DNA of 64,000 bases from Bradyrhizobium sp. CSS354 (GTDB taxonomy: Bacteria; Pseudomonadota; Alphaproteobacteria; Rhizobiales; Xanthobacteraceae): positions 558,001 through 622,000 of the forward strand of contig NZ_JAACFU010000003.1 in NCBI RefSeq assembly GCF_029051725.1. The letters are read 5' to 3'. Made by a program: the position numbers and the translations under genes. This document shows positions 8,604-19,732 of the stretch, piece after piece (the stretch's first letter is position 1; each line of letters opens with the position of its first letter). The notes under the pieces are model-generated. The model was not told the origin of the DNA, made no database searches, and was given only the letters and a program-made list of their open reading frames with translations.

Positions 8604-10196
8604 CTAATGCCTGAAGTGCCGCGTGCCCGTGAACACCATGGCGATGCCGTGCTCGTCGGCGGCCTTGATGACCTCGTCATCGCGCATGGAGCCGCCGGGT
8701 TGCACCACGGCGGTGGCGCCGGCCTCGATGCAGGCGAGCATGCCGTCGGCGAACGGGAAGAACGCATCCGACGCCACCACCGAGCCCTTGGTGAGCGGTT
8801 CGGCGAGCTTCAGCTCGGCGGCCGCATCCTGAGCCTTGCGTGCCGCGATCCGCGCTGAATCGACCCGGCTCATCTGGCCGGCACCGATGCCGACCGTGGC
8901 GAGATCCTTGGCATAGATGATGGTGTTGGACTTGACGTGTTTTGCGACACGGAAAGCAAACTTCAGGTCGCGCATCTCGGCATCAGTGGGCGCGCGCTTC
9001 GTGACAACCTTGAAGGTCATGTCGTCGACCACGGCATTGTCGCGGCTCTGCACGAGGAGACCGCCGGCCACCGTCTTGGCGGTGAGGCCGGGCGCGCGCG
9101 GATCGGGCAGGCTGCCGGCGAGCAGCAGGCGCAGGTTCTTGCGCGCGCCGATGATGGCGATGGCTTCCTCGCTTGCGTCGGGTGCGATGATGACCTCGGT
9201 GAAGATTTTCGTGATCTCGCGCGCGGTGTCGGCATCGAGTGCGCGGTTCATCGCGATGATGCCGCCGAAGGCCGAGGTGGAGTCGCAGGCCAGCGCCTTG
9301 CGATAGGCGCTGACGAGGTCGGATCCCTCCGCGACGCCGCAGGGATTGGCATGCTTGACGATGACGCAGGCCGCGGTGCGCTTGGCGTCGAACTCGCCGA
9401 TGCATTCATAGGCCGCATCGGTGTCGTTGATATTGTTGTAGGAGAGCTCCTTGCCTTGGAGCTGCCGTGCAGTCGAGACGCCCGGCCGCTTGTCGGGCGT
9501 TGCATAGAACGCCGCGGTCTGGTGCGGATTCTCGCCATAGCGCAGCGACTGGATCAGCCTGCCGCCGAAGGCGCGGAAATCGGGCGCGTCGATCTCGAGC
9601 TGGCGGTTGAACCAGTTCGAGATCGCGGCGTCATAGGCGCCAGTGCGCGCGTAAGCCTTGGCGGCAAGGCGCCGGCGCAGCTTCAGCGTGGTTGCACCGC
9701 TGTTGGCGGCGAGCTCGTCGAGCACGGCCTGATAGTCCTCCGCCTCGACCACGACGGCGACGTCGTCATGGTTCTTCGCGGCGGCGCGGATCATCGCGGG
9801 GCCGCCGATATCGATGTTCTCGATGCAATCCTCGAAGCCCGCGCCTTTGTCGACGGTTGCTTCGAACGGATAGAGATTGACGACGAGGAGATCGATCGGC
9901 GCGATGCCATGCGCGGTCATCGCTTCCGCATGGTCCTTGTTGTCGCGGATCGCGAGCAGGCCGCCATGCACCTTCGGATGCAGCGTCTTGACGCGGCCAT
10001 CCATCATCTCGGGGAAGCCGGTCAGCTCGGAGACGTCCTTCACCTTGAGGCCGGCCGCGGCGATCGCCTTTGCGGTGCCGCCGGTCGAGATCAGCTCGAC
10101 ATCGTGCGCGGCAAGCGCCTTCGCGAATTCGATCAGACCGGTCTTGTCGGAAACGGAGAGAAGGGCGCGGGTGACGCGGCGGGGATGGTCAGTCAT
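8604..10196 (-). CDS. purH: Bifunctional AICAR formyltransferase / IMP cyclohydrolase
   Basis: 530 residues, the normal PurH length. The N-terminal MGS-like IMP cyclohydrolase domain is seen in [15 protein letters not shown] and STGGTAKAI, and the AICAR transformylase domain carries the Lys-His pair in [10 protein letters not shown]. It catalyses the last two steps of de novo IMP synthesis in the cytosol. The ATG at 10196 gives the conserved N-terminus and has AGAGGA about 9 bases upstream; the 27-residue upstream extension is unconserved. The heparinase-like gene lies upstream on the same strand with a gap of about 160 bases. Confidence 0.97.
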   Translation of the reverse strand: MTDHPRRVTRALLSVSDKTGLIEFAKALAAHDVELISTGGTAKAIAAAGLKVKDVSELTGFPEMMDGRVKTLHPKVHGGLLAIRDNKDHAEAMTAHGIAPIDLLVVNLYPFEATVDKGAGFEDCIENIDIGGPAMIRAAAKNHDDVAVVVEAEDYQAVLDELAANSGATTLKLRRRLAAKAYARTGAYDAAISNWFNRQLEIDAPDFRAFGGRLIQSLRYGENPHQTAAFYATPDKRPGVSTARQLQGKELSYNNINDTDAAYECIGEFDAKRTAACVIVKHANPCGVAEGSDLVSAYRKALACDSTSAFGGIIAMNRALDADTAREITKIFTEVIIAPDASEEAIAIIGARKNLRLLLAGSLPDPRAPGLTAKTVAGGLLVQSRDNAVVDDMTFKVVTKRAPTDAEMRDLKFAFRVAKHVKSNTIIYAKDLATVGIGAGQMSRVDSARIAARKAQDAAAELKLAEPLTKGSVVASDAFFPFADGMLACIEAGATAVVQPGGSMRDDEVIKAADEHGIAMVFTGTRHFRH

Positions 10197-10359
10197 GAGC
10201 AAGATCCTCTGTCTGAAGGAGTAATGCCCAGGCGCGCGGCAGCTATGTCCCGCGCTTCCCGATGGTGCTCCATCCAAGGTCGCCAGTCGCGCGAGCGAGG
10301 GCTCGATAGCAGTTTTCGGTCGCTTTCACAACGCTCAGATGGGGCCGAATCGCGGGCGT

Positions 10360-12117
10360 CTACAGTGGAAGTTCCGGCTCCCGCCGCGCATTTCTGCGGG
10401 CATTCGTGATCGCCGGCGAGGCGGTGGAGCGGACAAAACTCCAGCGGATCGAGGGCGCCTGTCGCGCATCCTGGCGGATCACGATCTGCGCGGTGCGGCG
10501 CGGGCCGTCATTGCCGGCCAGCGACACGCTGTCCTCCAGCTCCACCTTGTCGTCGAGCGCCTCGAAGGTCCAGACGTCGCGGTTCGGCAGCACCAGCATG
10601 ACGCCGCGGGCATCGGACAGCCGGCTCGCCTTCACCGCCGGGTGCAGATGGAATCGCAGCGCGAAATCGGCATCGGCACCCTTGAAGCGTCCGCCTTGCG
10701 GCGGCGACAGCGTGTCCTCGCCGTCGATGCGCGCGCCGTCATTGGCGATCATCAGCACGCGGCGATGGATCGCGCCGAATTTTGTCAGGTAACCGTCATG
10801 CGATGTCGTGAGCAGCGTGCCGTTCTGCACGATTTCGCGATAGCTCTCGACCTCGACGGGACCGCTGGTGACCGGAGCGCCGTGCAAGAGCCGCTTCATC
10901 GCCGACATCTCCACGAACTGGCATGACGAGGTGTCGTGATAGGTCAGCGTCGAATGCGCCGCCGTGCCGCGTGCGAACGGCCGCCAATTGTCGCGGCCCG
11001 TAGTCGGCATGCCGCAATTGGTGACGATGCGGCTGATGCCGGAGGACAGTTCGAACGACAGGCAGCCGGCATGGGCGTCGTGGCTGACGCTGGCAGCCGG
11101 CGGCGGGCCGGTGTCGATAATCAAAGTGGTCTGGCCGGCATCGAGGCGCTGGAAACCGGTATGCGGCATGTTCGACATCGGCGCGCCGTGGGTGTCGTCA
11201 TAGGCAAGCAGCGTGGCAAGCAGGTCTGAGGGCGTCGCGCTCATGCCGTTGAACAGCGCGAAATTGCCGTCGCCGTGGCGGAAGAAGCGCAGCATCGGCA
11301 TCATGCGGTCGATCGCGTTGAGCAGCGCGGGCGGCGGCGCGATGTTGCGTGCGGCAAAGGTCTGCCGCAACGGCAACAGGTCGATCAACAGCTCGATCAG
11401 CGCGCCCGGGTTGCGCGAGACATGCCCGCCGTCGGGCAGGATCTGCCGCTGCAATTCATCGGAGAGCTTTTTTGAGGCGCTGCGGATGTGACTTGCCTGG
11501 TTGGCGAGGCACAGCGCCGCATAGCATAGCGCGATCAGCACCTGGAGCTTCGGCACTCCGTCGGGAATGTTGACCATGGTGTAGCGCAGCAAGCGGATTT
11601 CGCGCGCCAGCGCGCGCAGATAGCGACGGTAGAATTTGTTGTCGGTATCGTTGAGCACCAGCGGTGCCTGCGACAGCAGGGAGATCACGCGTCGCGCCAG
11701 CACGTCGGCGCGTCGCGCGACGGGACGGCGCTTGCTGGCAGGGTTGCCGATCCAGTCCTCGATCAGCGAGCGCGCATTCGCGCGCGTCAGCGCGGTGTCC
11801 GCGGCGCGCAAATGGCGCAGCCAGCCGAAGCCGAGCAGCGCAACCTCCCAATCCTCCGACGGCGGCTCGAGATCGAAGATCGAACGGCCGTGGCAATTGA
11901 CGATCTTGCCGGCGAAGACGAAGCGGCCGGCATAGATCTCGGCGGCGCGGGTCGCATCCGCGGTGCGCAGATCATGCGGCGCGATGATCAGCCGGTCGGC
12001 GCGGCCGGGCCAGACCCGCGACAGGGCGACGGAACCGCCGCTCGCGCGCGCGAGCATGTTCCGCGCGAAGCGGTTCATCACCAGCGTCGAGATACGTCTG
12101 CGTTGAGCGACCGACAC
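10360..12117 (-). CDS. Heparinase II/III family protein
   Basis: About 585 residues from a GTG at 12117, or 572 from an ATG at 12078. The N-terminal half is an alpha/alpha toroid-like helical region with the segments FDLEPPSEDWEVALLGFGWLRHL and DGGHVSRNPGALIELL, and the C-terminal half is the beta-rich heparinase II/III domain (HTGFQRLDAGQTTLIID, then HAGCLSFELS). Family enzymes are polysaccharide lyases, but this alphaproteobacterial branch, usually beside rsmB and purH, has no known substrate. The start overlaps no other gene, and rsmB ends about 120 bases upstream on the same strand. Confidence 0.88.
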   Translation of the reverse strand: MSVAQRRRISTLVMNRFARNMLARASGGSVALSRVWPGRADRLIIAPHDLRTADATRAAEIYAGRFVFAGKIVNCHGRSIFDLEPPSEDWEVALLGFGWLRHLRAADTALTRANARSLIEDWIGNPASKRRPVARRADVLARRVISLLSQAPLVLNDTDNKFYRRYLRALAREIRLLRYTMVNIPDGVPKLQVLIALCYAALCLANQASHIRSASKKLSDELQRQILPDGGHVSRNPGALIELLIDLLPLRQTFAARNIAPPPALLNAIDRMMPMLRFFRHGDGNFALFNGMSATPSDLLATLLAYDDTHGAPMSNMPHTGFQRLDAGQTTLIIDTGPPPAASVSHDAHAGCLSFELSSGISRIVTNCGMPTTGRDNWRPFARGTAAHSTLTYHDTSSCQFVEMSAMKRLLHGAPVTSGPVEVESYREIVQNGTLLTTSHDGYLTKFGAIHRRVLMIANDGARIDGEDTLSPPQGGRFKGADADFALRFHLHPAVKASRLSDARGVMLVLPNRDVWTFEALDDKVELEDSVSLAGNDGPRRTAQIVIRQDARQAPSIRWSFVRSTASPAITNARRNARREPELPL

Positions 12118-12235
12118 GCCTTGCCTTGATGGGGGGAGAGGATTCCGCCGAATCCTTATTAATCCCAAAATCGGACGGCCGACACCACCTTGAACGACGC
12201 GAATCAGCGCCGTGGTTGCAAAATCCAGTGCAAAA

Positions 12236-13582
12236 TCAGGATTTAACGAGCCGGGCCGCGAAAAAGCCGTCGAGCCCGCCGAGCTTGGGATCGGCGTTCG
12301 GCAGATGGCTGGGCAGAGTGCGCAAATCGCCCTCGGCGGTGACGATCTCGCTGAGTCCCGACACCTCGGACGCATCGATAGGAACCCGGCGAAGCCCAGG
12401 CTCTGTGGCCAGCAGCGCGGCGACCGCATGCTCGCCCTCTTCGGGTTCCAGCGAGCAGGTACAGTAGACCAGCGTCCCGCCGGGCTTGAGCAGCGAGATC
12501 GATTTTTGCAGCAGCCGCCGCTGGAGCACGGTCATTGCCGCGATGTCGGATTCCTGCCGGAGCCAGGAGACATCGGGGTGGCGGCGGATCGTCCCGGTCG
12601 AGGTGCAGGGCGCATCGATCAGGATGCCGTCGAAGCCATCGGCCGGACCCGCCCATTCCACGGCGTCGGCGACGACGGTCTCGGCCTGGAGCGACAACCG
12701 CATCAGATTCTCGCGCAGCCGCGCCACCCGGGCGGGCGAGCGGTCGATGGCCGTGACGTGCGCGCCGGCCTGCGCCAGTTGCGCGGTCTTGCCGCCGGGA
12801 GCGGCGCAGAGATCGGCGATGGATTTGCCCTTGATGTCGCCGAACAGCCGAGCTGGCAGCGCAGCGGCGGCGTCCTGCACCCACCATTGTCCTTCGGCGA
12901 AGCCGGGAAGCATGGTCACCGCGCCATGCAGCACCGTACGCACCGATCCGGTCGGCAGCACCTCGCCATGTAAGCGGCTCGCCCATTGCGCGGCGTCCGA
13001 CTTCACGGTCAGATCCAGCGAAGGGTCGTGGCTGAGCGCGAGCGCCATGTCTCTTGCGCCCGTCTCTCCGTAATGCGCGCGCCAGCGCGCGACCATCCAG
13101 GGCGGCAGATCCAGCGACTGTGCCGCAACCTCGTCCACCAGCGCCTTGCCCTCGCGGGCGCAGCGGCGCAGCACGGCGTTGACGAGGCCGGCATAGCGCG
13201 CGGCGCGCCGGTCGGATTGCACGAGGCGAACGGAAAGATCGACGGCCGCGTGATCGGGCACGTCCATCCAGAGGATCTGGGCGGCGCCGATCAACAGCGC
13301 GCTCTGCGCGCGCGGCGCGTCGGAGGGAATGCCCTTGTCGAGCAACCGAGACAGCACATGGCCGAGCGTGCCGAGCCGGCGCAGCACGGTGGCGACCAGG
13401 CGGCGCATCAGCGCGCGGTCGCGGTCGGGGAGCGTCTTCAGTCCGGGATGGGCGCCGCTGCCATCGAGCTGCTCGTCAAGCGTGCGGTGCTTTTGCAGCA
13501 CGCCGTCGACGATGTCGGCGGCAATCCGCCGCGCCGCGAGACCGGGCACTTCGGATGGAGGAGCGAAACGTTGAGAAGGCAT
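12236..13582 (-). CDS. rsmB: 16S rRNA (cytosine-C5)-methyltransferase RsmB/Sun family
   Basis: About 448 residues. The N-terminal NusB-like RNA-binding domain (RIAADIVDGVLQKHRTLDEQL) is followed by the Rossmann methyltransferase domain with DLCAAPGGKTAQLAQAGA (SAM site), DAPCTSTGTIRRHPDV (Pro-Cys motif IV) and the release Cys in YCTCSLEPEE. It methylates a cytosine of 16S rRNA (C967 in E. coli). I chose the ATG at 13582, which leads straight into the domain; no strong ribosome site is visible and an upstream in-frame start at 13630 remains possible. Confidence 0.93.
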   Translation of the reverse strand: MPSQRFAPPSEVPGLAARRIAADIVDGVLQKHRTLDEQLDGSGAHPGLKTLPDRDRALMRRLVATVLRRLGTLGHVLSRLLDKGIPSDAPRAQSALLIGAAQILWMDVPDHAAVDLSVRLVQSDRRAARYAGLVNAVLRRCAREGKALVDEVAAQSLDLPPWMVARWRAHYGETGARDMALALSHDPSLDLTVKSDAAQWASRLHGEVLPTGSVRTVLHGAVTMLPGFAEGQWWVQDAAAALPARLFGDIKGKSIADLCAAPGGKTAQLAQAGAHVTAIDRSPARVARLRENLMRLSLQAETVVADAVEWAGPADGFDGILIDAPCTSTGTIRRHPDVSWLRQESDIAAMTVLQRRLLQKSISLLKPGGTLVYCTCSLEPEEGEHAVAALLATEPGLRRVPIDASEVSGLSEIVTAEGDLRTLPSHLPNADPKLGGLDGFFAARLVKS

Positions 13583-13770
13583 GCGGAAACAAGGTTCTGA
13601 GCGAGCGGCAGTTCGCCGTAATGGGCGCATGCCTTGAGAAGGCGATCTCTGGCACGCGAATATGCCAAATGTAAGAATCGCTTCCGGGTTTTTTCAGCCC
13701 TTTCGGCGCCATTTCAGGAATGCGTTATTGGGCGTCGCGCCGTGCGCCGTCCCGCGCTAGAAAGCCTACG

Positions 13771-13980
13771 ATGAGTGACCAGCCTCCTGTTCCCGACCGC
13801 AAGCAGCTTACGCCGGCCGCCCAGCGTGCGCTGGCCGAGGCCGACGCGCGCCGGCAGGCTGCGGCAGTCCGAGCCAAAAACAACGGCCAGGCGGCGCCAA
13901 AGGAGTTGCAGGGCCCAAAAGGACCCGAACCGACCCGCTATGGCGATTGGGAGCGCAAGGGCATCGCTTCCGACTTCTGA
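13771..13980 (+). CDS. DUF1674 / SDHAF4-type succinate dehydrogenase assembly factor
   Basis: 69 residues. The C-terminus GPEPTRYGDWERKGIASDF matches the strictly conserved tail of DUF1674, the family that includes mitochondrial SDHAF4 (Sdh8). Those proteins bind the flavinylated SdhA subunit before complex II assembly and limit oxidant release. The N-terminal half is Ala/Arg-rich and probably disordered. The ATG at 13771 is the first good start, and longer frames begin inside the promoter region. It is divergent from rsmB, an arrangement often seen in rhizobia. Confidence 0.88.
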   Translation: MSDQPPVPDRKQLTPAAQRALAEADARRQAAAVRAKNNGQAAPKELQGPKGPEPTRYGDWERKGIASDF

Positions 13981-14037
13981 AGCTTGCCTTTTGAGGCTCG
14001 CTTGCCGTACTGCCCGACTCAGCCCTAGCGTGCGCGG

Positions 14038-14625
14038 ATGTCGCGTTTCGATCCAAGCCATCCGTATCGGCCTTCATACAGCGGCTCGCCGTTTGGCCGC
14101 CGCTTCTCAGGCCTGTTGCCGTGGATGTTCGTGGTCGGAATCGTGGTGGCCGTGGTGTTCACGTTCCGGCACGGGATGAACTGGCCCTTCCCTCATGCGA
14201 CTGACGGTCAGTCGCGGGACGCCGAAATCATCTTACAGCAGGCCAATCCTGACGTCCGTGAGCCGGTCGACGTCGTTCGCACCATTGACGGCGACACCTT
14301 TCTCGCACGCGTTCGTCAGCGCAACGGCCGCGATCTCGTGGTGCGCGTTCGCCTGCGCGGCATCGATGCACCCGAGATGAAAGCCTCCTGCCAGGAGGAA
14401 CTGGACAAGGCCGAAGCCGCGGCCCGCGCATTGCGCGATCTGCTCGGCCAGGGTGGCGTGGTGATCACCAATCTCGGCTCCGATAAATACGGACGCGTTC
14501 TCGCTGACGTCGCGACCAAACGCACGGCCAATGTCTCGGCGGCGTTGCTCGCCGGCGGCTACGCGCGGAACTACAATGGCGGCCATCGCGACGGCTGGTG
14601 CGCGCGGAGCTGGCGCTTCTGGTAA
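14038..14625 (+). CDS. Membrane-anchored thermonuclease (SNase-like) family protein
   Basis: 195 residues. A single membrane segment (LLPWMFVVGIVVAVVFTF, about residues 27-44) anchors an SNase-like OB fold. VDVVRTIDGDTFLARV, VRLRGIDAPEM and LGSDKYGRVLADV carry the equivalents of the catalytic Asp, Arg and Arg of staphylococcal nuclease; the Glu position is less clear. It probably cleaves nucleic acid in the periplasm in a Ca2+-dependent way. It starts 57 bases after DUF1674 and may be cotranscribed with it. Confidence 0.87.
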   Translation: MSRFDPSHPYRPSYSGSPFGRRFSGLLPWMFVVGIVVAVVFTFRHGMNWPFPHATDGQSRDAEIILQQANPDVREPVDVVRTIDGDTFLARVRQRNGRDLVVRVRLRGIDAPEMKASCQEELDKAEAAARALRDLLGQGGVVITNLGSDKYGRVLADVATKRTANVSAALLAGGYARNYNGGHRDGWCARSWRFW

Positions 14626-14631
14626 CAAAAA

Positions 14632-14653
14632 AGCCGCGTCGAAAGACGCGGCT
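14632..14653 (-). terminator. Rho-independent terminator of the L,D-transpeptidase gene
   Basis: Read on the minus strand, a perfect 9-bp stem AGCCGCGTC/GACGCGGCT with a TTTC tetraloop is followed by six T residues (the AAAAAA run at 14627-14632 on the plus strand). It lies 27 bases beyond the transpeptidase stop and just after the convergent nuclease stop, so it may also slow plus-strand transcription, although no T run follows on that strand. Confidence 0.85.
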
Positions 14654-14680
14654 CTTGCCGTCTTGCCCTGATGCCGGCGA

Positions 14681-15196
14681 TCAGCGCGTCACGACCACCG
14701 TCGTGCCGACCGAGACGCGGCTGTAGAGATCCGTGATGTCGTCGTTGAGCATGCGGATGCAGCCATACGAGACGAAGCCGCCGATCGAGCCCGGCACGTT
14801 GGTGCCGTGGATGGCATACTCACCGCCGGACAGCGTCATCGCCGCGACGCCCATCGGGTTGCGCGGCGAGCCGCCCGGGATGACGTCCGGGATGCTCGGC
14901 TTGTCGCGCTTCACCTCGGCAGGCGGCGACCAGGCCGGATTGCGGTACTTGCCGTCGATGCGGGTGGTGCCGGCCCACTGCTTGCCGGACTTGCCGACGC
15001 CGACCGGGTAGCGCACGGCGTGGCCATTATCGAGGACGAGATAGAGCCGACGCTCGTTGGTTTTGACCACGATGGTGCCCGGCGAATAGTCGGCCAGGTG
15101 CGTCCCCACCATTTCCGGCCGCGCCTGCGCCGCCGTCGACATCATCACCCCAGCCCCAATGGTGGCGGCCAGCGCCACAGCAATCCTCATCGACAT
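14681..15196 (-). CDS. L,D-transpeptidase (YkuD domain), periplasmic
   Basis: 171 residues with a signal peptide (about 1-25, ending in AAQA) and a YkuD domain whose catalytic motif is HGTNVPGSIGGFVSYGCIRML: the invariant His, Ser, Cys and Arg are all present. Such enzymes crosslink peptidoglycan 3-3 or attach outer-membrane proteins to it; in Bradyrhizobiaceae several short paralogues exist. The ATG at 15196 has AGGGGA about 7 bases upstream. It is a single gene followed by a strong terminator. Confidence 0.93.
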   Translation of the reverse strand: MSMRIAVALAATIGAGVMMSTAAQARPEMVGTHLADYSPGTIVVKTNERRLYLVLDNGHAVRYPVGVGKSGKQWAGTTRIDGKYRNPAWSPPAEVKRDKPSIPDVIPGGSPRNPMGVAAMTLSGGEYAIHGTNVPGSIGGFVSYGCIRMLNDDITDLYSRVSVGTTVVVTR

Positions 15197-15633
15197 CGAT
15201 TTTCCCCTTGCCCCGAACGGACCGTCCAAAATTACGCAAAACCGGCAATCTCCGGCTCACCAAGTCCTCGTTAGGGGACATTCTTAACCGCGCCTGTTAA
15301 CCGGATGGTTTCCACGCACGGCCGCCAAGGGCCAGCCAGCAGGGGGAACAAAGGAAATGTTCGAAACAAAGTAAATGACCTGAAAACAACACTTGCCCGG
15401 AAAGATGCCCGGGCGCCGGCGCGCGGCCTGACAAGTGCGTGAAGATGTGAACGGCCGTTGTCCGGGAGGCGCTAACGCGGAGATGCGGTCTCGTGTCCCG
15501 GACGCGGCGCAGCGCGAAGCGGTGCGACGCAGAGCCGGGGCATAGAAAGCCACAGAGTCTGCCGTTGCATGGGCCCCGGCTCAGCAGCGCACCGCGAAGG
15601 AGCGCTGCGCTGCGTCCGGGACACGGGACTGCC
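15197..15633. other. Intergenic region between L,D-transpeptidase and acs
   Basis: About 440 bases without a convincing gene. The part near 15197-15380 is AT-richer and should hold the transpeptidase promoter. A small hairpin GCCCGG/CCGGGC lies at 15395-15414. The rest is the palindromic element at 15492-15625. The open frames seen here have unconserved, Arg-rich translations. Confidence 0.6.
15492..15625. repeat. Palindromic intergenic element, CGTGTCCCGGACGC class
   Basis: The left arm CGTGTCCCGGACGCGGCGCA is mirrored by TGCGCTGCGTCCGGGACACG at the right, and a second internal symmetry is AGCCGGGGC/GCCCCGGCT. It starts right after the acs stop, so it may act as a processing or termination hairpin for acs. 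Confidence 0.8.
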
Positions 15634-17580
<1,947 letters not shown>

Positions 17581-17980
17581 GCTTCCCTCCACATACGGCA
17601 AGCCGAGCGCAGACCGCTGGCGAGCCGACTTGATCGTTGAACCGATTATGCGTCGGGCTAACCGGACCCGACAAGGTGCACAAGCTGGACCTTCGGCGAG
17701 CAGCCTGCCATGCGGAGCATCAAGCCGCTTCGTGCGACTGTCGCAGTTTTGAAACAGGGCGACGGGCGGCTTTCGGGTCTTTACCCAGATCCTCGGAAGG
17801 GGCCCGCGCAGAGCGCCATGCACCCGGCAGAGGTATTTAGAAACCGCCTCTCACTGATTCGGGACTCGCAATGCGGTTCGGAACACCCTAAATGGCCAAC
17901 CCGGGTCCAACGAGGCCCCTTGGAACAAAAATCAGAACAGCGGCATTGACCGATAACAAACAGGACTAAGGCATAAGACT
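17581..17980. other. Divergent control region of acs and topoisomerase IB
   Basis: 400 bases without a gene. A perfect 13-bp palindrome TGCGACTGTCGCA lies at 17732-17744, about 150 bases before the acs start. The stretch next to the topoisomerase gene (17915-17980) is AT-richer and includes TTGGAAC at 17920-17926. No promoter can be called with confidence. Confidence 0.5.
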
Positions 17981-19150
17981 ATGATGGATCAGCAGAATCT
18001 CGGGACTTTGCGGCCCGCTTCAGCCGATCCTGCAGCCATTGCGCTGGCCAAAGCCCTCGGACAATGGCCGAAACCAGCCGGTTCCGGCCGTCCCAGCCCG
18101 AAAAAAGTGTTCGACGCGGCGCCTGCGGCGACGGTCGAGGCCCTCGCCAAGGAGCTGGGCCTGCGGCTCGGCGACCAGAACGAGCTGACCATCCGCCGCA
18201 TCAGGCGTGGCAAGGGCTATTCGTTCGTGCGGCCCAACGGCGCCCACATCCGCGATGCCCGCACCATTCGGCGGCTGCATTCCATGGCGGTGCCGCCGGC
18301 CTATCGCGAGGTGCGCTACTCGGCCGATCCGAGCACGCATCTCCAGGCGGTGGGACGCGATGCCGCGGGCCGGCTGCAATATCGCTATCACGCCGATTGG
18401 GAGAAGGTCCGCGAGCAACGCAAGGCGCATCGCCTGGAAAAGCTCGTCGGCGCGCTGCCCAAGATCCGGCGCAAGGTCTCGGCGTTCCTGTCAGGCGACG
18501 AGCCGACCCGCGAGTTCGCGCTCTCGGCCGTCATCGAACTGATTGCGCGCACCGCGATCCGCCCCGGCAATGAATCCTATGCCCGTCTCAACGGCACCCG
18601 CGGGGCCACCACGCTGCTGAAGTCCAACGTCTCGCTGGAAGACGACAGCTTCGTGCTGACGTTCAAGGCGAAGGGCGGCAAGGCCGTGCGCAAGGAGTGC
18701 GACGCGGCCAAGCTCGTGCGCGCCATCGGCATTTTGCAGGGCGTTCCCGGCAAGCGCATGTTCCAGTATCGCGATCCCTATGGCATCGTGCGCGCGGTCA
18801 GCACCACGCAGGTGAACGCGTTTCTGCGCGAGATCGCCGGCATCAAGATATCGCTGAAGGATTTCCGCACGCTGATGGCCTCTGCCGTCGTCGTGGAATC
18901 GCTGTCGCGGATCACGCCGGCGACCAGCCAGCGTGGCCGCAAGAAGCAGGTGCTGGAGGCGATCCGCGGCGCTGCCGACCAGCTCTCCAATACGCCGGCG
19001 ATCTGCCGCAAGAGCTATGTTCACGACACCATCGTCACCGCGTTCGAGGACGGCATCCTCGAACGCTTCGCCGCGACCATGAAGGGCCAGCGCTCGCAGG
19101 CCAGGCGCGAGCAGCTCTTGCAGCAGGTGGTGGCGACCGCGGCGGTCTGA
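17981..19150 (+). CDS. Type IB DNA topoisomerase (poxvirus-like)
   Basis: 389 residues. The N-terminal beta domain (LTIRRIRRGKGYSFVRPNG) and the catalytic domain are both recognisable: RTAIRPGNESYARLNGTRGATTL carries the first catalytic Arg, the second lies before the C-terminal helix, and NTPAICRKSYVHDTIV holds the nucleophile Tyr346. Bacterial TopIB enzymes relax both positive and negative supercoils through a 3'-phosphotyrosine. It is a single gene, and the SRPBCC gene converges on it with a 25-base gap. Confidence 0.93.
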   Translation: MMDQQNLGTLRPASADPAAIALAKALGQWPKPAGSGRPSPKKVFDAAPAATVEALAKELGLRLGDQNELTIRRIRRGKGYSFVRPNGAHIRDARTIRRLHSMAVPPAYREVRYSADPSTHLQAVGRDAAGRLQYRYHADWEKVREQRKAHRLEKLVGALPKIRRKVSAFLSGDEPTREFALSAVIELIARTAIRPGNESYARLNGTRGATTLLKSNVSLEDDSFVLTFKAKGGKAVRKECDAAKLVRAIGILQGVPGKRMFQYRDPYGIVRAVSTTQVNAFLREIAGIKISLKDFRTLMASAVVVESLSRITPATSQRGRKKQVLEAIRGAADQLSNTPAICRKSYVHDTIVTAFEDGILERFAATMKGQRSQARREQLLQQVVATAAV

Positions 19151-19175
19151 CCTGGGCGGTCTGACCTCGGCGTCG

Positions 19176-19631
19176 TTACGCCTTGTTGGAAACGCCGTTG
19201 TCGGGACCGGGATTGCCGCCCGCGGCTGCCGCCGTGAGCCGTCCCAGATAGTGCGCCCATCCCGTCGCGTGTGCGGCAGCCTGTTCCTCGGTCGGCAGCC
19301 CGCTATGGGTCATGCGCAGCAATGTGCCGCCGTCGCGTTCGATCAGGTCGATCTCGATCAGGCTCGAGCCGGGCGGCACCTCCTGGCCGCCCTCCCATCC
19401 AAACGTGTAAGCAAGACGATGCACCGGCACGACTTCGCGGAACGCGCCGCGGGCGACGCCGCCGCGGGGGCCGATGCCTTTGAGCAGATATACCCCGCCG
19501 GGATGCGGCTCCGTGGTCGCATCGGAACCCATCCAGCTCAAAATCTTCTCGGGGTCGGTGAGGTAAGCGAAAACGGTGGCCCGTGGGGCGGCGATCTGGG
19601 TCTCGCGTCGCACTATGAACGGTTCGGTCAT
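19176..19631 (-). CDS. SRPBCC / AHSA1-like domain protein
   Basis: 151 residues with an almost complete activator-of-Hsp90-ATPase-like START-fold domain: IAAPRATVFAYLTDPEKILSWMG at the N-terminus, the GGVYLLKG strand and a LLRMTHSGLPTEEQ segment before the last long helix (GWAHYLGRLTAA). These small bacterial proteins bind hydrophobic ligands and are often paired with ArsR-type regulators; none is present here. The function is therefore unassigned. Confidence 0.88.
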   Translation of the reverse strand: MTEPFIVRRETQIAAPRATVFAYLTDPEKILSWMGSDATTEPHPGGVYLLKGIGPRGGVARGAFREVVPVHRLAYTFGWEGGQEVPPGSSLIEIDLIERDGGTLLRMTHSGLPTEEQAAAHATGWAHYLGRLTAAAAGGNPGPDNGVSNKA

Positions 19632-19732
19632 CGACGATCATCCCTGGGCTGACTGTGGGACATGGCGGCGCTCGGGCGGCCCGTCAAGGATTGCCCGTGA
19701 CAAAGAGGTCCTGCCTTCGTCATGATCGGGCC

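Noticed and set aside
12118..12429. N-terminal extension of the heparinase-like frame
   Set aside because: It overlaps the end of rsmB on the same strand in another frame and encodes unconserved Pro/Arg/Ser-rich sequence.
15283..15305. Possible CtrA site near the L,D-transpeptidase gene
   Set aside because: The two TTAA halves are separated by 9 bases, not 7.
17920..17950. Possible EcfG-type promoter (GGAAC followed by CATT after 17 bases)
   Set aside because: The -10 element differs from CGTT; without conservation or transcript data it is not supported.
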